A DNA stretch of 64,000 nucleotides from positions 85,767 to 149,766 of the forward strand of contig JAFVOU010000029.1 of the NCBI GenBank assembly GCA_017505635.1, in the 5' to 3' direction. A program made the translations under genes and the position numbers. The stretch is from Oscillospiraceae bacterium. Its GTDB lineage: Bacteria; Bacillota; Clostridia; Oscillospirales; Ruminococcaceae. The notes under the pieces were generated by a model. That model saw only the letters and a program-made list of their open reading frames with translations. It did no database searches and was not told the origin of the DNA. This document shows, in pieces, positions 18,374 through 26,332 of this stretch (the stretch's first letter is position 1; each line of letters starts with the position of its first letter).

Positions 18374-18712
18374 TTATTTATCACAGCAGACATTATTTTT
18401 TCTTTTTTCTGCTGCTTCCATACGTTTTCTTTGGTTTTCAGGGTCATTTTTATCTGGTAACCCTGCCGCAAGCAGAACATTATTCCATATTCTGAAACGG
18501 GCTTTTAACTCCACAACATTTTCAATATCTTCTTTGGTAGGAGTATATCCGTGAGCTTCGTAGAAGACTTTTACAGGCAAAAGCAGCTGCAAATCTTCAC
18601 TGGTCACAGGCTGACCCGGCATCCAGTAGTTGCTGATATTGTAATTTTTTCTTGTATAAAAGCCGGTTTTATTCTTCTGCTTACTCTCATCCTTTTCGGT
18701 AAAAAATTGCAT
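18374..18712 (-). CDS. Small protein with a homing-endonuclease-associated (HNH-repeat-like) motif
   Basis: A 112-residue soluble, charged protein. Residues about 46-85 fit the HNH-associated repeat: VKVFYEAHGYTPTKEDIENV, followed by ARFRIWNNVLLAAGLP. In homing-endonuclease systems such repeats bind DNA, but no nuclease domain is present here. GCGGAGG lies ten bases before the ATG. The gene is enclosed by two cobalamin riboswitches, so the upstream one alone controls it while genes beyond pass a second B12 checkpoint. It could be a small DNA-binding regulator of corrinoid genes; function is unknown. Confidence 0.7.
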   Translation of the reverse strand: MQFFTEKDESKQKNKTGFYTRKNYNISNYWMPGQPVTSEDLQLLLPVKVFYEAHGYTPTKEDIENVVELKARFRIWNNVLLAAGLPDKNDPENQRKRMEAAEKRKNNVCCDK

Positions 18713-18761
18713 AAAAAATAGACCTCCGCTTTATGCCACCGGAATTCTTATGTTCAATCTC

Positions 18762-18919
18762 TAAACACCTGTATTCTGACTGAGGCTCAGACCTACTTGC
18801 CGCCCTTCTCAGCTTTTAGCCAATGGATATGCGGTTTTCGTAACCTATTACAGCAGGGATAAAACTGTGCCGGGATCTCACCGGACTTCCAGAAATGTAT
18901 TGCATTTCTATGTGTTTAT
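18762..18919 (-). promoter_or_regulatory. Cobalamin riboswitch A (upstream of the HNH-repeat small gene)
   Basis: Minus-strand landmarks are GGAAGTCCGGTGAGATCCCGG, CCATTGG, GCTGAGAAGGGCGGC and CTCAGTCAGAATACAGG. The ends pair as TAAACAC with GTGTTTA to close P1. The RNA starts about 30 bases after the predicted -10 box. No U-run terminator follows before the gene at 18712, so control may act on the GCGGAGG ribosome site. Confidence 0.87.
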
Positions 18920-18953
18920 ACATACGATCGAAATATTAAATTTTTACGAATTC

Positions 18954-18982
18954 ATTATAACAATATGAACATAATTTGTCAA
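18954..18982 (-). promoter_or_regulatory. Promoter of the B12-controlled operon
   Basis: On the minus strand a consensus -35 TTGACA (18977-18982) and -10 TATAAT (18954-18959) are separated by 17 bases. Transcription would start near 18947 and run directly into riboswitch A. Confidence 0.85.
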
Positions 18983-19260
18983 TAAAACAGTGAAAACCAC
19001 AAGCAACAGTAATCACAAGGCATTTTCTCTTCATAGACATTGCTAAATTTATCAATTCGGCAATGTTTGCTGTGAATTATTTTACATTTGCTACCTATTT
19101 TAACAGTTTTGTTTACCGACTCGATAATGGGCGGTGGCGGTATAGCGGCACCCGTCATTAACGCGCCAACAGCTAAATGTGATAAAAAGTATATACCCCC
19201 TTTGCTGTTACTGTCAGCAAAAGGACATTTTTTATTCGCAGGCACCATTAAATTGACCAA
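18979..19260 (-). CDS. Hypothetical small Cys-containing protein (doubtful)
   Basis: An open frame of 93 codons from a TTG with AGAGG about eight bases upstream. The product has a hydrophobic middle with an IPPPPII run and Cys residues towards the end (PCDYCCLWF). I do not recognise a family. Its stop codon overlaps the -35 box of the B12 operon promoter. It could equally be a shadow of non-coding sequence; the opposite strand is also open over part of it (19088-19294). The rest of the stretch 19261-19400 holds nothing I can identify. Confidence 0.25.
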   Translation of the reverse strand: MVNLMVPANKKCPFADSNSKGGIYFLSHLAVGALMTGAAIPPPPIIESVNKTVKIGSKCKIIHSKHCRIDKFSNVYEEKMPCDYCCLWFSLFY

Positions 19261-19407
19261 TCAGGTTACCTCTTCTCTTTTATCGGTTCTCTGATAAATC
19301 ACGCTGCATTATGACACTTTTCAGAATTAAAACATATAATTTTTCATAAGAAGTTCAGATTTACGTCCTTTACTTATTCAGAAATGATGTTAAAATAATA
19401 CTGTTGC

Positions 19408-19547
19408 AAAAAGGGAGTAATTGCATGCTTTGTGCATGTCTTGGCAATCGTCAGTACGTCTGATTTTCAGACCGGTTGTTAGGTGATTTAGGTTGAATGA
19501 GACTTTTTGTGTATACTGTTGGTGTACGCAAAAAGGCTCTTTTTTTA
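19408..19547 (+). promoter_or_regulatory. yybP-ykoY (Mn2+) riboswitch leader
   Basis: The leader contains AAAAGGGAGTAA at the 5' side and GGTTGAATGAGACTTTTTG at the 3' side, with ATCGTCAGTACGTCTG between, as in yybP-ykoY aptamers. It lies 43 bases before the P-type ATPase gene and merges with a terminator stem (19499-19547). Known members of this class turn on metal exporter genes when Mn2+ binds and blocks the terminator. Confidence 0.75.
19499..19547 (+). terminator. Riboswitch expression-platform terminator
   Basis: A long stem (GAGACTTTTTGTGTATAC with GTGTACGCAAAAAGGCTC) is followed by eight U. Its 5' arm is part of the aptamer's 3' conserved segment, as expected for an antiterminating switch. 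Confidence 0.8.
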
Positions 19548-19589
19548 TGCCCTGAATCGCAAGTGCACCTTAATTGAAAGGAGATTAAA

Positions 19590-22193
19590 ATGTCAGAAGT
19601 ATATCAGATGACAAAAGAAGAACTGTTTAAAATCTATCCGGACAAGGATGGTTTGACAGAAGAAAAAGCAAAGCAGCTTCTTGCTGAAAAAGGCGAAAAT
19701 GTACTTGAAGAAACAGATAAAAAGAGTGTTTTATCTGTATTTCTTGGTCAATTTGCAGATTTGCTGGTAATCATTCTTATTGCAGCTGCAATTATTTCGA
19801 TGATTTCCGGAAATGCGGAAAGCACAATCGTAATTTTCGCGGTAATTATTTTAAATGCCATTCTCGGCACTGTACAGTATGTAAAAGCGGAAAAATCGCT
19901 GGATTCTCTTAAAGCTCTTTCTTCCCCGCACGCAAAAATAATCCGTGATGGTGTAAGAAAAGAACTTGCCTCCAGATATGTTGTACCAGGCGATATACTT
20001 ATGCTTGAAGTCGGCGATATGGTTGTTGCTGACGGCAGAATTTTAGAGAATTTTTCTCTCCAGGTAAATGAAAGTTCCCTGACCGGTGAGTCTACAAACG
20101 TTGATAAAAAAGACGTGGATATCACCGAAAATGCTGCGCTTGGTGACAGAATCAATATGGTTTATTCGGGCAGTCTTGTTATCTACGGGCGTGCCAAGGT
20201 TTTGGTTACCGGCACCGGTATGCAAACCGAAATAGGTAAAATTGCAAGTCTGATGAATGAAACAAAAGAAAAGAAAACACCTCTTCAGATCAGTCTTGAT
20301 AACTTCAGCAAAAAACTTGCTGTTGTAATTATGATTATCAGTGCTCTTGTTTTTGCCCTTCGTATATGGCAGAACGAACCACTGCTTGACTCGCTTATGT
20401 TTGCGGTTGCTCTGGCTGTAGCAGCTATCCCTGAAGCATTAAGTTCTATTGTAACTATTGTTCAGGCTATGGGCACAAGAAAAATGGCAGCAGACAATGC
20501 CATTATGAAAGAATTAAAAGCCGTTGAAAGCCTTGGCTGTGTTTCGGTTATATGCTCTGATAAAACAGGTACCCTTACACAGAACAAAATGACTGTAACA
20601 GATGTATATGTCGGCGGAAAAGTAATGAAACCAGAAGATATAGATATTTCCATTCCGCTTCACAGATATTTCCTGTATACCGCCATTCTGAACAACGACT
20701 CTTTCATCAGCTCCGGCAAGGATATCGGTGACCCTACAGAAACTGCTCTTCTGACCATGGCAAGACGTGCAGGTTTAAAAGATACCGGTCTTTCCGAAGA
20801 GGATGTAAGAAATATTATAACAAGAACAGAAGAACTGCCCTTCGACTCTGACCGCAAGCTGATGAGTACAAAATTCAAACTTCACGGCATTTCCACAGTT
20901 CTCACAAAAGGTGCATTGGATGTACTTCTTGACAGAGTAGTAAGTATAGCCGATGAAAATGGCATAAGAGAAATTACCGATGCCGATAAAGCAGAATATC
21001 TTTCTCAGAACGAAAAATTTTCAGAGAACGGCCTGCGTGTACTTGCTTTTGCCTATAAAGAAGTTGACGAAGATGAAAAATTGTCTCTGGAAAACGAAAC
21101 AGGCTTTACCATTATTGGTCTCGTTGCAATGATTGACCCGCCAAGAGAAGAAACTGTACAGGCTGTATCAGATGCTATTGGCGCCGGAATACGTCCTGTT
21201 ATGATTACAGGTGACCACAAGGTTACAGCAACAGCCATTGCAAAACAGATTGGCATTTTCAGGGATGGTGATATTTCAATCACAGGTCAGGAACTGGATG
21301 CTATGTCCGAAAAAGAACTGTCCGAAAAACTTGAACGTATTTCTGTTTATGCCCGTGTTTCACCGGAAAATAAAATCCGCATTGTAAGTGCATGGCAGAA
21401 CAAAGGCCACATCGCTGCAATGACAGGTGACGGTGTAAATGATGCACCTGCTTTGAAAAAGGCAGATATAGGTGTTGCAATGGGTATTACCGGCACTGAG
21501 GTTTCCAAAGATGCAGCTGCAATGATACTTGCAGACGACAACTTTGCAACAATTATCAAAGCAGTATTAAACGGCCGAAATGTTTACAGAAATATCCTCA
21601 TCGCAATTCAGTTTTTGCTGTCGGGCAACCTTGCTGCAATTATTGCTGTACTGTATTGCTCTGTAATGTCACTTGATTCTCCGTTTGCACCTGTGCATCT
21701 GCTGTTTATCAACCTGCTTACAGACTCTCTGCCAGCTTTGGCAATCGGCATGGAACCAACAGACAAAACCCTGCTGAACAACAAGCCCAGAGATCCGAAC
21801 GCCGGAATACTTACAAAAGCATTCTCCATTAAGCTGGCTTTTTATGGTGCCCTTATCGCTGTTGCAACCATGACAGCATACTATTCAGGTATCAAAACCG
21901 ATGCAATGACAGCAAGCACTATGGCTTTTGCTACATTGACACTTGCCCGCCTGTTCCACGGTTTCACCTGCAGAAGTGACCGTTCTGTTATGAAAATTGG
22001 TTTCAGCAGCAACAAATGGAGTATCGCAGCTTTTACCGCCGGTGTAATATTGCTGGCATTTGTACTTTTTGTGCCGTTTATGCAGTCGCTTTTCGAAGTT
22101 TCCACATTGAGCAGTATGCAGATTTTAACTGTTGCAGGCCTTGCATTTATACCTACACTGATTATTCAGGCTGTAAAAATGTTCAGGGAATAA
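19590..22193 (+). CDS. P-type Ca2+/Mn2+-transporting ATPase (type IIA/SPCA-like)
   Basis: An 867-residue membrane ATPase. LTGES near residue 164 (actuator), DKTGTLTQNK near 323 with the phosphorylated Asp, and TGDGVNDAP near 611 define the P-type core. Transmembrane segment 4 has PEALSSIVT and segment 6 has NLLTDSLPA, keeping the Asn, Thr and Asp of calcium site II. Segment 5 reads LSGNLAAIIAVL, with Ala where SERCA has the site-I Glu. That single-site pattern is typical of SPCA/PMR1 pumps that also move Mn2+. With the Mn2+ riboswitch upstream, export of Mn2+ (or Ca2+) from the cell is likely. AAAGGAG precedes the ATG. Confidence 0.9.
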   Translation: MSEVYQMTKEELFKIYPDKDGLTEEKAKQLLAEKGENVLEETDKKSVLSVFLGQFADLLVIILIAAAIISMISGNAESTIVIFAVIILNAILGTVQYVKAEKSLDSLKALSSPHAKIIRDGVRKELASRYVVPGDILMLEVGDMVVADGRILENFSLQVNESSLTGESTNVDKKDVDITENAALGDRINMVYSGSLVIYGRAKVLVTGTGMQTEIGKIASLMNETKEKKTPLQISLDNFSKKLAVVIMIISALVFALRIWQNEPLLDSLMFAVALAVAAIPEALSSIVTIVQAMGTRKMAADNAIMKELKAVESLGCVSVICSDKTGTLTQNKMTVTDVYVGGKVMKPEDIDISIPLHRYFLYTAILNNDSFISSGKDIGDPTETALLTMARRAGLKDTGLSEEDVRNIITRTEELPFDSDRKLMSTKFKLHGISTVLTKGALDVLLDRVVSIADENGIREITDADKAEYLSQNEKFSENGLRVLAFAYKEVDEDEKLSLENETGFTIIGLVAMIDPPREETVQAVSDAIGAGIRPVMITGDHKVTATAIAKQIGIFRDGDISITGQELDAMSEKELSEKLERISVYARVSPENKIRIVSAWQNKGHIAAMTGDGVNDAPALKKADIGVAMGITGTEVSKDAAAMILADDNFATIIKAVLNGRNVYRNILIAIQFLLSGNLAAIIAVLYCSVMSLDSPFAPVHLLFINLLTDSLPALAIGMEPTDKTLLNNKPRDPNAGILTKAFSIKLAFYGALIAVATMTAYYSGIKTDAMTASTMAFATLTLARLFHGFTCRSDRSVMKIGFSSNKWSIAAFTAGVILLAFVLFVPFMQSLFEVSTLSSMQILTVAGLAFIPTLIIQAVKMFRE

Positions 22194-22290
22194 TTGCAGA
22201 ACATAAAATTATCATATACTTGGTATCCTGCAATAAAATGTGCAGATATTACAAAAATCCTGCTGACATATAAACTTAATATTAAATTGC

Positions 22291-22328
22291 AAACTGACTT
22301 CTGTATAACACAGAAGTCAGTTCTTTTT
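22291..22328 (+). terminator. Terminator of the P-type ATPase gene
   Basis: AACTGACTTCTG pairs with CAGAAGTCAGTT around a short loop and is followed by CTTTTT. Confidence 0.85.
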
Positions 22329-22334
22329 ACAATT

Positions 22335-22374
22335 AAAATGGCATTCTGAAACGTTTTCAGAATGCCATTCTTTT
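22335..22374. terminator. Second, bidirectional terminator between convergent genes
   Basis: AAAATGGCATTCTGAAA pairs with TTTCAGAATGCCATT, with U-rich sequence on both sides, between the ATPase and the NlpC/P60 gene on the other strand. The remaining 22375-22470 holds nothing else I can identify. Confidence 0.75.
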
Positions 22375-22470
22375 ATATTATATTTTCTGTTATGACATCC
22401 AATATATAATAGCAAAATGCTCCGGGTTATTTTTACCGTCCGGTAATGACGGTGTGTTTACTGTTATATA

Positions 22471-24849
22471 TCATTCTTTAAGCTCAAACCTGCTCAGATA
22501 GATATACCCTTTAAGACCGTCTTCATTCTGAACATAACCCCACGTTTCAGAGCTGCTTGAATACATGATATTTACATATTCACCAATGTCAAAACTGTGA
22601 ATAATCCTTGACTGCTCACTTTTCTCCTCAAACATATAGGCATCATCCCGTACACATACCAGTGTCTGATTTGCTGGTTTTACTTCCTGTGGCCAGTAAC
22701 GGCGTATGGATACTGTATTATCTATACGATCCTGTGTCAATGGCGCAATATGAACCCTGTCGGTGTAACCGGCTGCATGAATATACTCGTTGTTGCCAAG
22801 ATACAGAACACAGTGGTCAGGATTATTTTCGTTTTCGCTGTCAAGTTCGAAAAATATCACATCACCCGGCAAAATCTCATCATATGTAACATCAATTACA
22901 TCAAACTGATTGTTTAATCCTGCATTGTAAAGTGTTGAATACCCATAAAGTACATCTATATGGCTGGTGAGGAAATACATCGGGTTATATTCCTGAATAA
23001 CACTGTTCAAAACATATCTTACAAAACCCGAACAGTCAAAACCGTATTTACCTGTTGTTTCATCTATCACACCATTCGACTGACCGTGTGTATAGTATGT
23101 AGGTTCATCTTTCCATTTAACTGCAGTTTCTATAATAGCATTCTGTATGTCACAGTATTCGTCACTTGTATATTCAAAACTGCTTTTCTGAGCTGTAAAC
23201 TTGCTTTCTCCTGTTTCAATCCATACATAGTATATCTGACCGTCATACAGCAGACGTGTCCATCTGCCTTTTTCTGAACTTGAAACATCTGCCCCGAGCT
23301 GAACTTCGTCCATATATACAAGCATTTTTGTGTTATAGTCGGTAATCGGTTCTTCGTAAACATTTATTGCAAGCTGCGAAACATACATTGTTTCAAAAGT
23401 TTCGGTTTTATCACCTGCCGTCACTGCTGCGATATCCGAAAAATCGGATGACAATTCATCTGCAGCACCAACAGCTTTTACTTTGTAATAATATGTAGCA
23501 CCATTGCAGGCACCGCTGTTTGTGAATGAGCTGTTCTTTGTAGTAAATATAAGCTTGTAATAACCTGTTTTGTTAACTGCACGATAAATTTCGTACTTTA
23601 CAGCTCCATCTGCCTTTTCCCAGCTGATTACAGGTTTGCCGTCGCTGTTCTTGCCTGCTGTAAGCTGAGGTGGTGAAAGCTTTTCAGGACTTGCTTTAAC
23701 ATCAGAATATGCCGAATCCGCTGCAGATTCAGTATGAAGTGCTCTTACCCTATACAGATATTTCTGCCCTGCAAAAGCAGTGTTGTCTGTATACGCAAAA
23801 TCCTTTGTTGATGCAATTTTTTTAAATGCTGAACTTCCGTTCTCTGCACGTTCTATTACATAATCCGCAGCATCTTTAACCTCGCCCCAGCTTATTGTGA
23901 TATTTTTGCTTTGTGGGTCAACGCTAACTTTTATCTGCGGCGCAGACAGGTCACAGGTGCGGTATCTGTGATTGGACATTGCGCTGTTTGCATCGCGGTT
24001 GGTGTGCAGTGCTTTTACTTTATAATAGTATTTTTGTCCTGCAACACCATTTATATGTTGGTGTGATGTAGCTGTGGTTACTTTAAGAAATTTATAACTG
24101 TTTGCTGAACCGTCATCAGAACAGTAAATCTCATATTTTGCAGCACCATTAACCCTGTTCCAGCTAATTTTTATCTTGCCTGTCTTCTCATCATTTAAAA
24201 GAGAAATCTCAGGACGTGCAAGGTCACATGTGCGGTATTTATATGCCGACAGGGCACTGTTTGCAGATGTGTTTGAGTGTACAGCTTTAATTTTGTAGTA
24301 ATATTTTGTCCCTGCCACAGCATTTGTGTTGGTATGACTTGTGGCTGTTGTGGTTTTAAGCAGTCTGAAACTGCCTGTTTCGCCTGTGGAAGAACGATAA
24401 ATCTGATACTTTTCAGCACCTTTTACCTTATTCCAGTTTATTGTTATCTTGCCTGTATCACTATCGTTGGCCAATGTAAAAGATGGTAAGGGCAGTTTAC
24501 ATATACTGTTTACCGGTTTTGAAAAAGCACTTCCGTCTGGAAATATTGCTTTTACCTTATAATAATATTTTGTTCCCACCACTGCATTGTTGTTTATGTG
24601 GCTTGTGTTTTCGGTAGTCTTAATCAGTTTAAAGCTGCCTGTTTTACCTGTGGTTGAGCGGTAAATCTGATATTTTTCAGCCCCGTTTACTCTGTTCCAG
24701 CTAAGTTTTATTTTTCCTGATGAAGCAACATTTGACACTGTTACGCTAGGAGCTTCGAATGTTTTCTGTGCTGCATCTACATTAACAGGTACAATAAACA
24801 CCAAAAAAAGAATAACAAATGAAAATAAAAGTCTTTTTGCGTTTTTCAA
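22471..24849 (-). CDS. Secreted NlpC/P60 cell-wall peptidase with five fibronectin type III repeats and SH3 domains
   Basis: A 792-residue secreted protein. It has a signal peptide, then five FN3 repeats of about 90 residues (recurring LSWNRVNGAEKYQIYRS and TKYYYKVKA), an SH3-like domain near 485-545, an NlpC/P60 domain near 575-715, and a C-terminal SH3-like domain. The catalytic residues appear as Cys in DCSGF (about 605), His in NPDHCVLYLG (about 679) and the supporting IHAAGY (about 692). Such enzymes cut peptidoglycan stem peptides. I chose the TTG at 24849 (MKNAKRLLFS) since AAAGGAG lies just before it; a GTG three codons earlier overlaps that site. The repeats probably span or bind the wall. 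Confidence 0.88.
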   Translation of the reverse strand: MKNAKRLLFSFVILFLVFIVPVNVDAAQKTFEAPSVTVSNVASSGKIKLSWNRVNGAEKYQIYRSTTGKTGSFKLIKTTENTSHINNNAVVGTKYYYKVKAIFPDGSAFSKPVNSICKLPLPSFTLANDSDTGKITINWNKVKGAEKYQIYRSSTGETGSFRLLKTTTATSHTNTNAVAGTKYYYKIKAVHSNTSANSALSAYKYRTCDLARPEISLLNDEKTGKIKISWNRVNGAAKYEIYCSDDGSANSYKFLKVTTATSHQHINGVAGQKYYYKVKALHTNRDANSAMSNHRYRTCDLSAPQIKVSVDPQSKNITISWGEVKDAADYVIERAENGSSAFKKIASTKDFAYTDNTAFAGQKYLYRVRALHTESAADSAYSDVKASPEKLSPPQLTAGKNSDGKPVISWEKADGAVKYEIYRAVNKTGYYKLIFTTKNSSFTNSGACNGATYYYKVKAVGAADELSSDFSDIAAVTAGDKTETFETMYVSQLAINVYEEPITDYNTKMLVYMDEVQLGADVSSSEKGRWTRLLYDGQIYYVWIETGESKFTAQKSSFEYTSDEYCDIQNAIIETAVKWKDEPTYYTHGQSNGVIDETTGKYGFDCSGFVRYVLNSVIQEYNPMYFLTSHIDVLYGYSTLYNAGLNNQFDVIDVTYDEILPGDVIFFELDSENENNPDHCVLYLGNNEYIHAAGYTDRVHIAPLTQDRIDNTVSIRRYWPQEVKPANQTLVCVRDDAYMFEEKSEQSRIIHSFDIGEYVNIMYSSSSETWGYVQNEDGLKGYIYLSRFELKE

Positions 24850-24942
24850 ATATATCACTCCTTTATATTAAAATTATATGATATATATTTTTTACTGTCA
24901 AACAGGATACTTTTATAAAAGCTGTCTAAACATAATCATACA

Positions 24943-24978
24943 ACAAAAAACATCACCGGTGTATTGCCGATGATGTTT
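24943..24978 (-). terminator. Terminator after the single ATP-grasp gene
   Basis: On the minus strand ACATCATCGG pairs with CCGGTGATGT and is followed by TTTTTT. Confidence 0.8.
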
Positions 24979-24986
24979 TATAAACA

Positions 24987-26225
24987 TTATTTTTTTATCA
25001 TTCTTTTTGCAGTATACAAGATCTTGAGTGCCGTCGCAGGCAGATAAAATCTGCTGTAGTGGCGATAAGGTGCCGGGTCTTCATCATCCTTGATAAAATA
25101 AATATCATTTGATGTCATAAGATTTTTTACTGTTCCGGGGCTCATAGTACCTTTTATATATTCGCTCATCATAACTATTTCGCTTACAAAGGTTTTACCT
25201 GTTGTTTTCACTGAAATATCTGTGTCTACAGGCTGGCCTTTAAGCTTATAGTCCGCAAACATTACAGGAAGATTTGCCCCGCTTTCTGTAACGGCATGCC
25301 CCGATGCACCATAGCGGAGGTTAAGCTCGATAAAATGCATTCTGCCGTCTTTTGTCTGTATAATGTCGACATCAAAAAGCCCTTCAAAGTCAAGGCTTTT
25401 TACAAAGGAAAGTATACCGTCTATAAATTCTTTGTAAGGTGCGGTATCCACAATTCTGCCTACAAGGGTAACACCTTTACGGTCACCGGTGCCGCCTTTT
25501 TCCACCACAAAAAGTCCCGGGGCAACAGCCTTGTCTTTTATGCACAGTCCAAGAAGAGAATATTCCCTGTCTATATCAAGATAGTCTTCAACTATCATTT
25601 CTATCTTCTGATTATTTGAAAACTCTGCAAGCGTACTTTGCAATTCCTGACTGTTTTCGCATTTTTTCATAAAGTTTTTAGTGCTGTTTCTGCTTATATT
25701 GGGTTTTACAAAGCAAGGATATGTTACCGTTTCAGGGATAGAAAACACACCATTTTCTGCAGTAACAAGACAGCTGTTTACTATATCCAGCCCTGATTCT
25801 GCGGCAAGTTCCATCTGCTTCTGTTTGCTCATCAGCTCGTTGATTTTGCCCTGTGTGTCAGATATATTCGGCATGATGTAATATTCTTTAAGCATATTGT
25901 AATTTTCGTCCAGCAATGAGGTAGTAAGGTCATCTATAGGCACAAAAAGCTGCTTTTCGCCCTGCTGTGCATTCTGAACAAGCATTTCTGCAAACTCTTT
26001 GCTGTCATTGACAATATACTGCCGGTATCCGTCAACATATTTGCTGTGACTTTCCGGTCTGAGGTGTGTCATCAGCCCTCCCAGCTTTGGTCTGCCCTGA
26101 AACAGTCGGTATAGTTTTACCTTATACCCTGCCCTGCCAAGGCTTCGTGCCATACAAAGACTGGAGCTGTAGTTGCTGCCTGCAACGATAACAGTTTTTT
26201 GTTTTGTATCTTTCATTGTGCTCAT
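24987..26225 (-). CDS. ATP-grasp carboxylate-amine ligase-like protein
   Basis: A 412-residue cytoplasmic protein. The N-terminal pre-ATP-grasp fold starts VIVAGSNYSSSLCMARSLG. The ATP-grasp region shows YPCFVKPNISRN, a DYLDIDREYSLLGL strand-loop, and the metal-binding segment GLFDVDIIQ followed by MHFIELNLRYG (Asp, Glu, Asn). Family members join a carboxylate to an amine using ATP through an acyl phosphate. The substrate is unknown; similarity of the ELNLRYGASGHAV segment to D-amino-acid ligases of the cell wall is possible but unproven. It is clearly paralogous to both halves of the 923-residue neighbour, lying 107 bases after it. Confidence 0.75.
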   Translation of the reverse strand: MSTMKDTKQKTVIVAGSNYSSSLCMARSLGRAGYKVKLYRLFQGRPKLGGLMTHLRPESHSKYVDGYRQYIVNDSKEFAEMLVQNAQQGEKQLFVPIDDLTTSLLDENYNMLKEYYIMPNISDTQGKINELMSKQKQMELAAESGLDIVNSCLVTAENGVFSIPETVTYPCFVKPNISRNSTKNFMKKCENSQELQSTLAEFSNNQKIEMIVEDYLDIDREYSLLGLCIKDKAVAPGLFVVEKGGTGDRKGVTLVGRIVDTAPYKEFIDGILSFVKSLDFEGLFDVDIIQTKDGRMHFIELNLRYGASGHAVTESGANLPVMFADYKLKGQPVDTDISVKTTGKTFVSEIVMMSEYIKGTMSPGTVKNLMTSNDIYFIKDDEDPAPYRHYSRFYLPATALKILYTAKRMIKK

Positions 26226-26293
26226 TCTCTCTTCATAAGATTAAACAATTTATTATTTTTTATTATAACAAAAAATATATGCATTGTATACAA

Positions 26294-26330
26294 TAAAAAA
26301 CCTGCACAGCAAAAACTGTGCAGGTTTTGG
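26294..26330 (-). terminator. Terminator after the fused ATP-grasp gene
   Basis: On the minus strand AACCTGCACAG pairs with CTGTGCAGGTT around TTTTTG and is followed by a U-run. It overlaps the gap before the next co-oriented gene, so read-through would be needed for co-expression. Confidence 0.8.
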
Positions 26331-26332
26331 GT

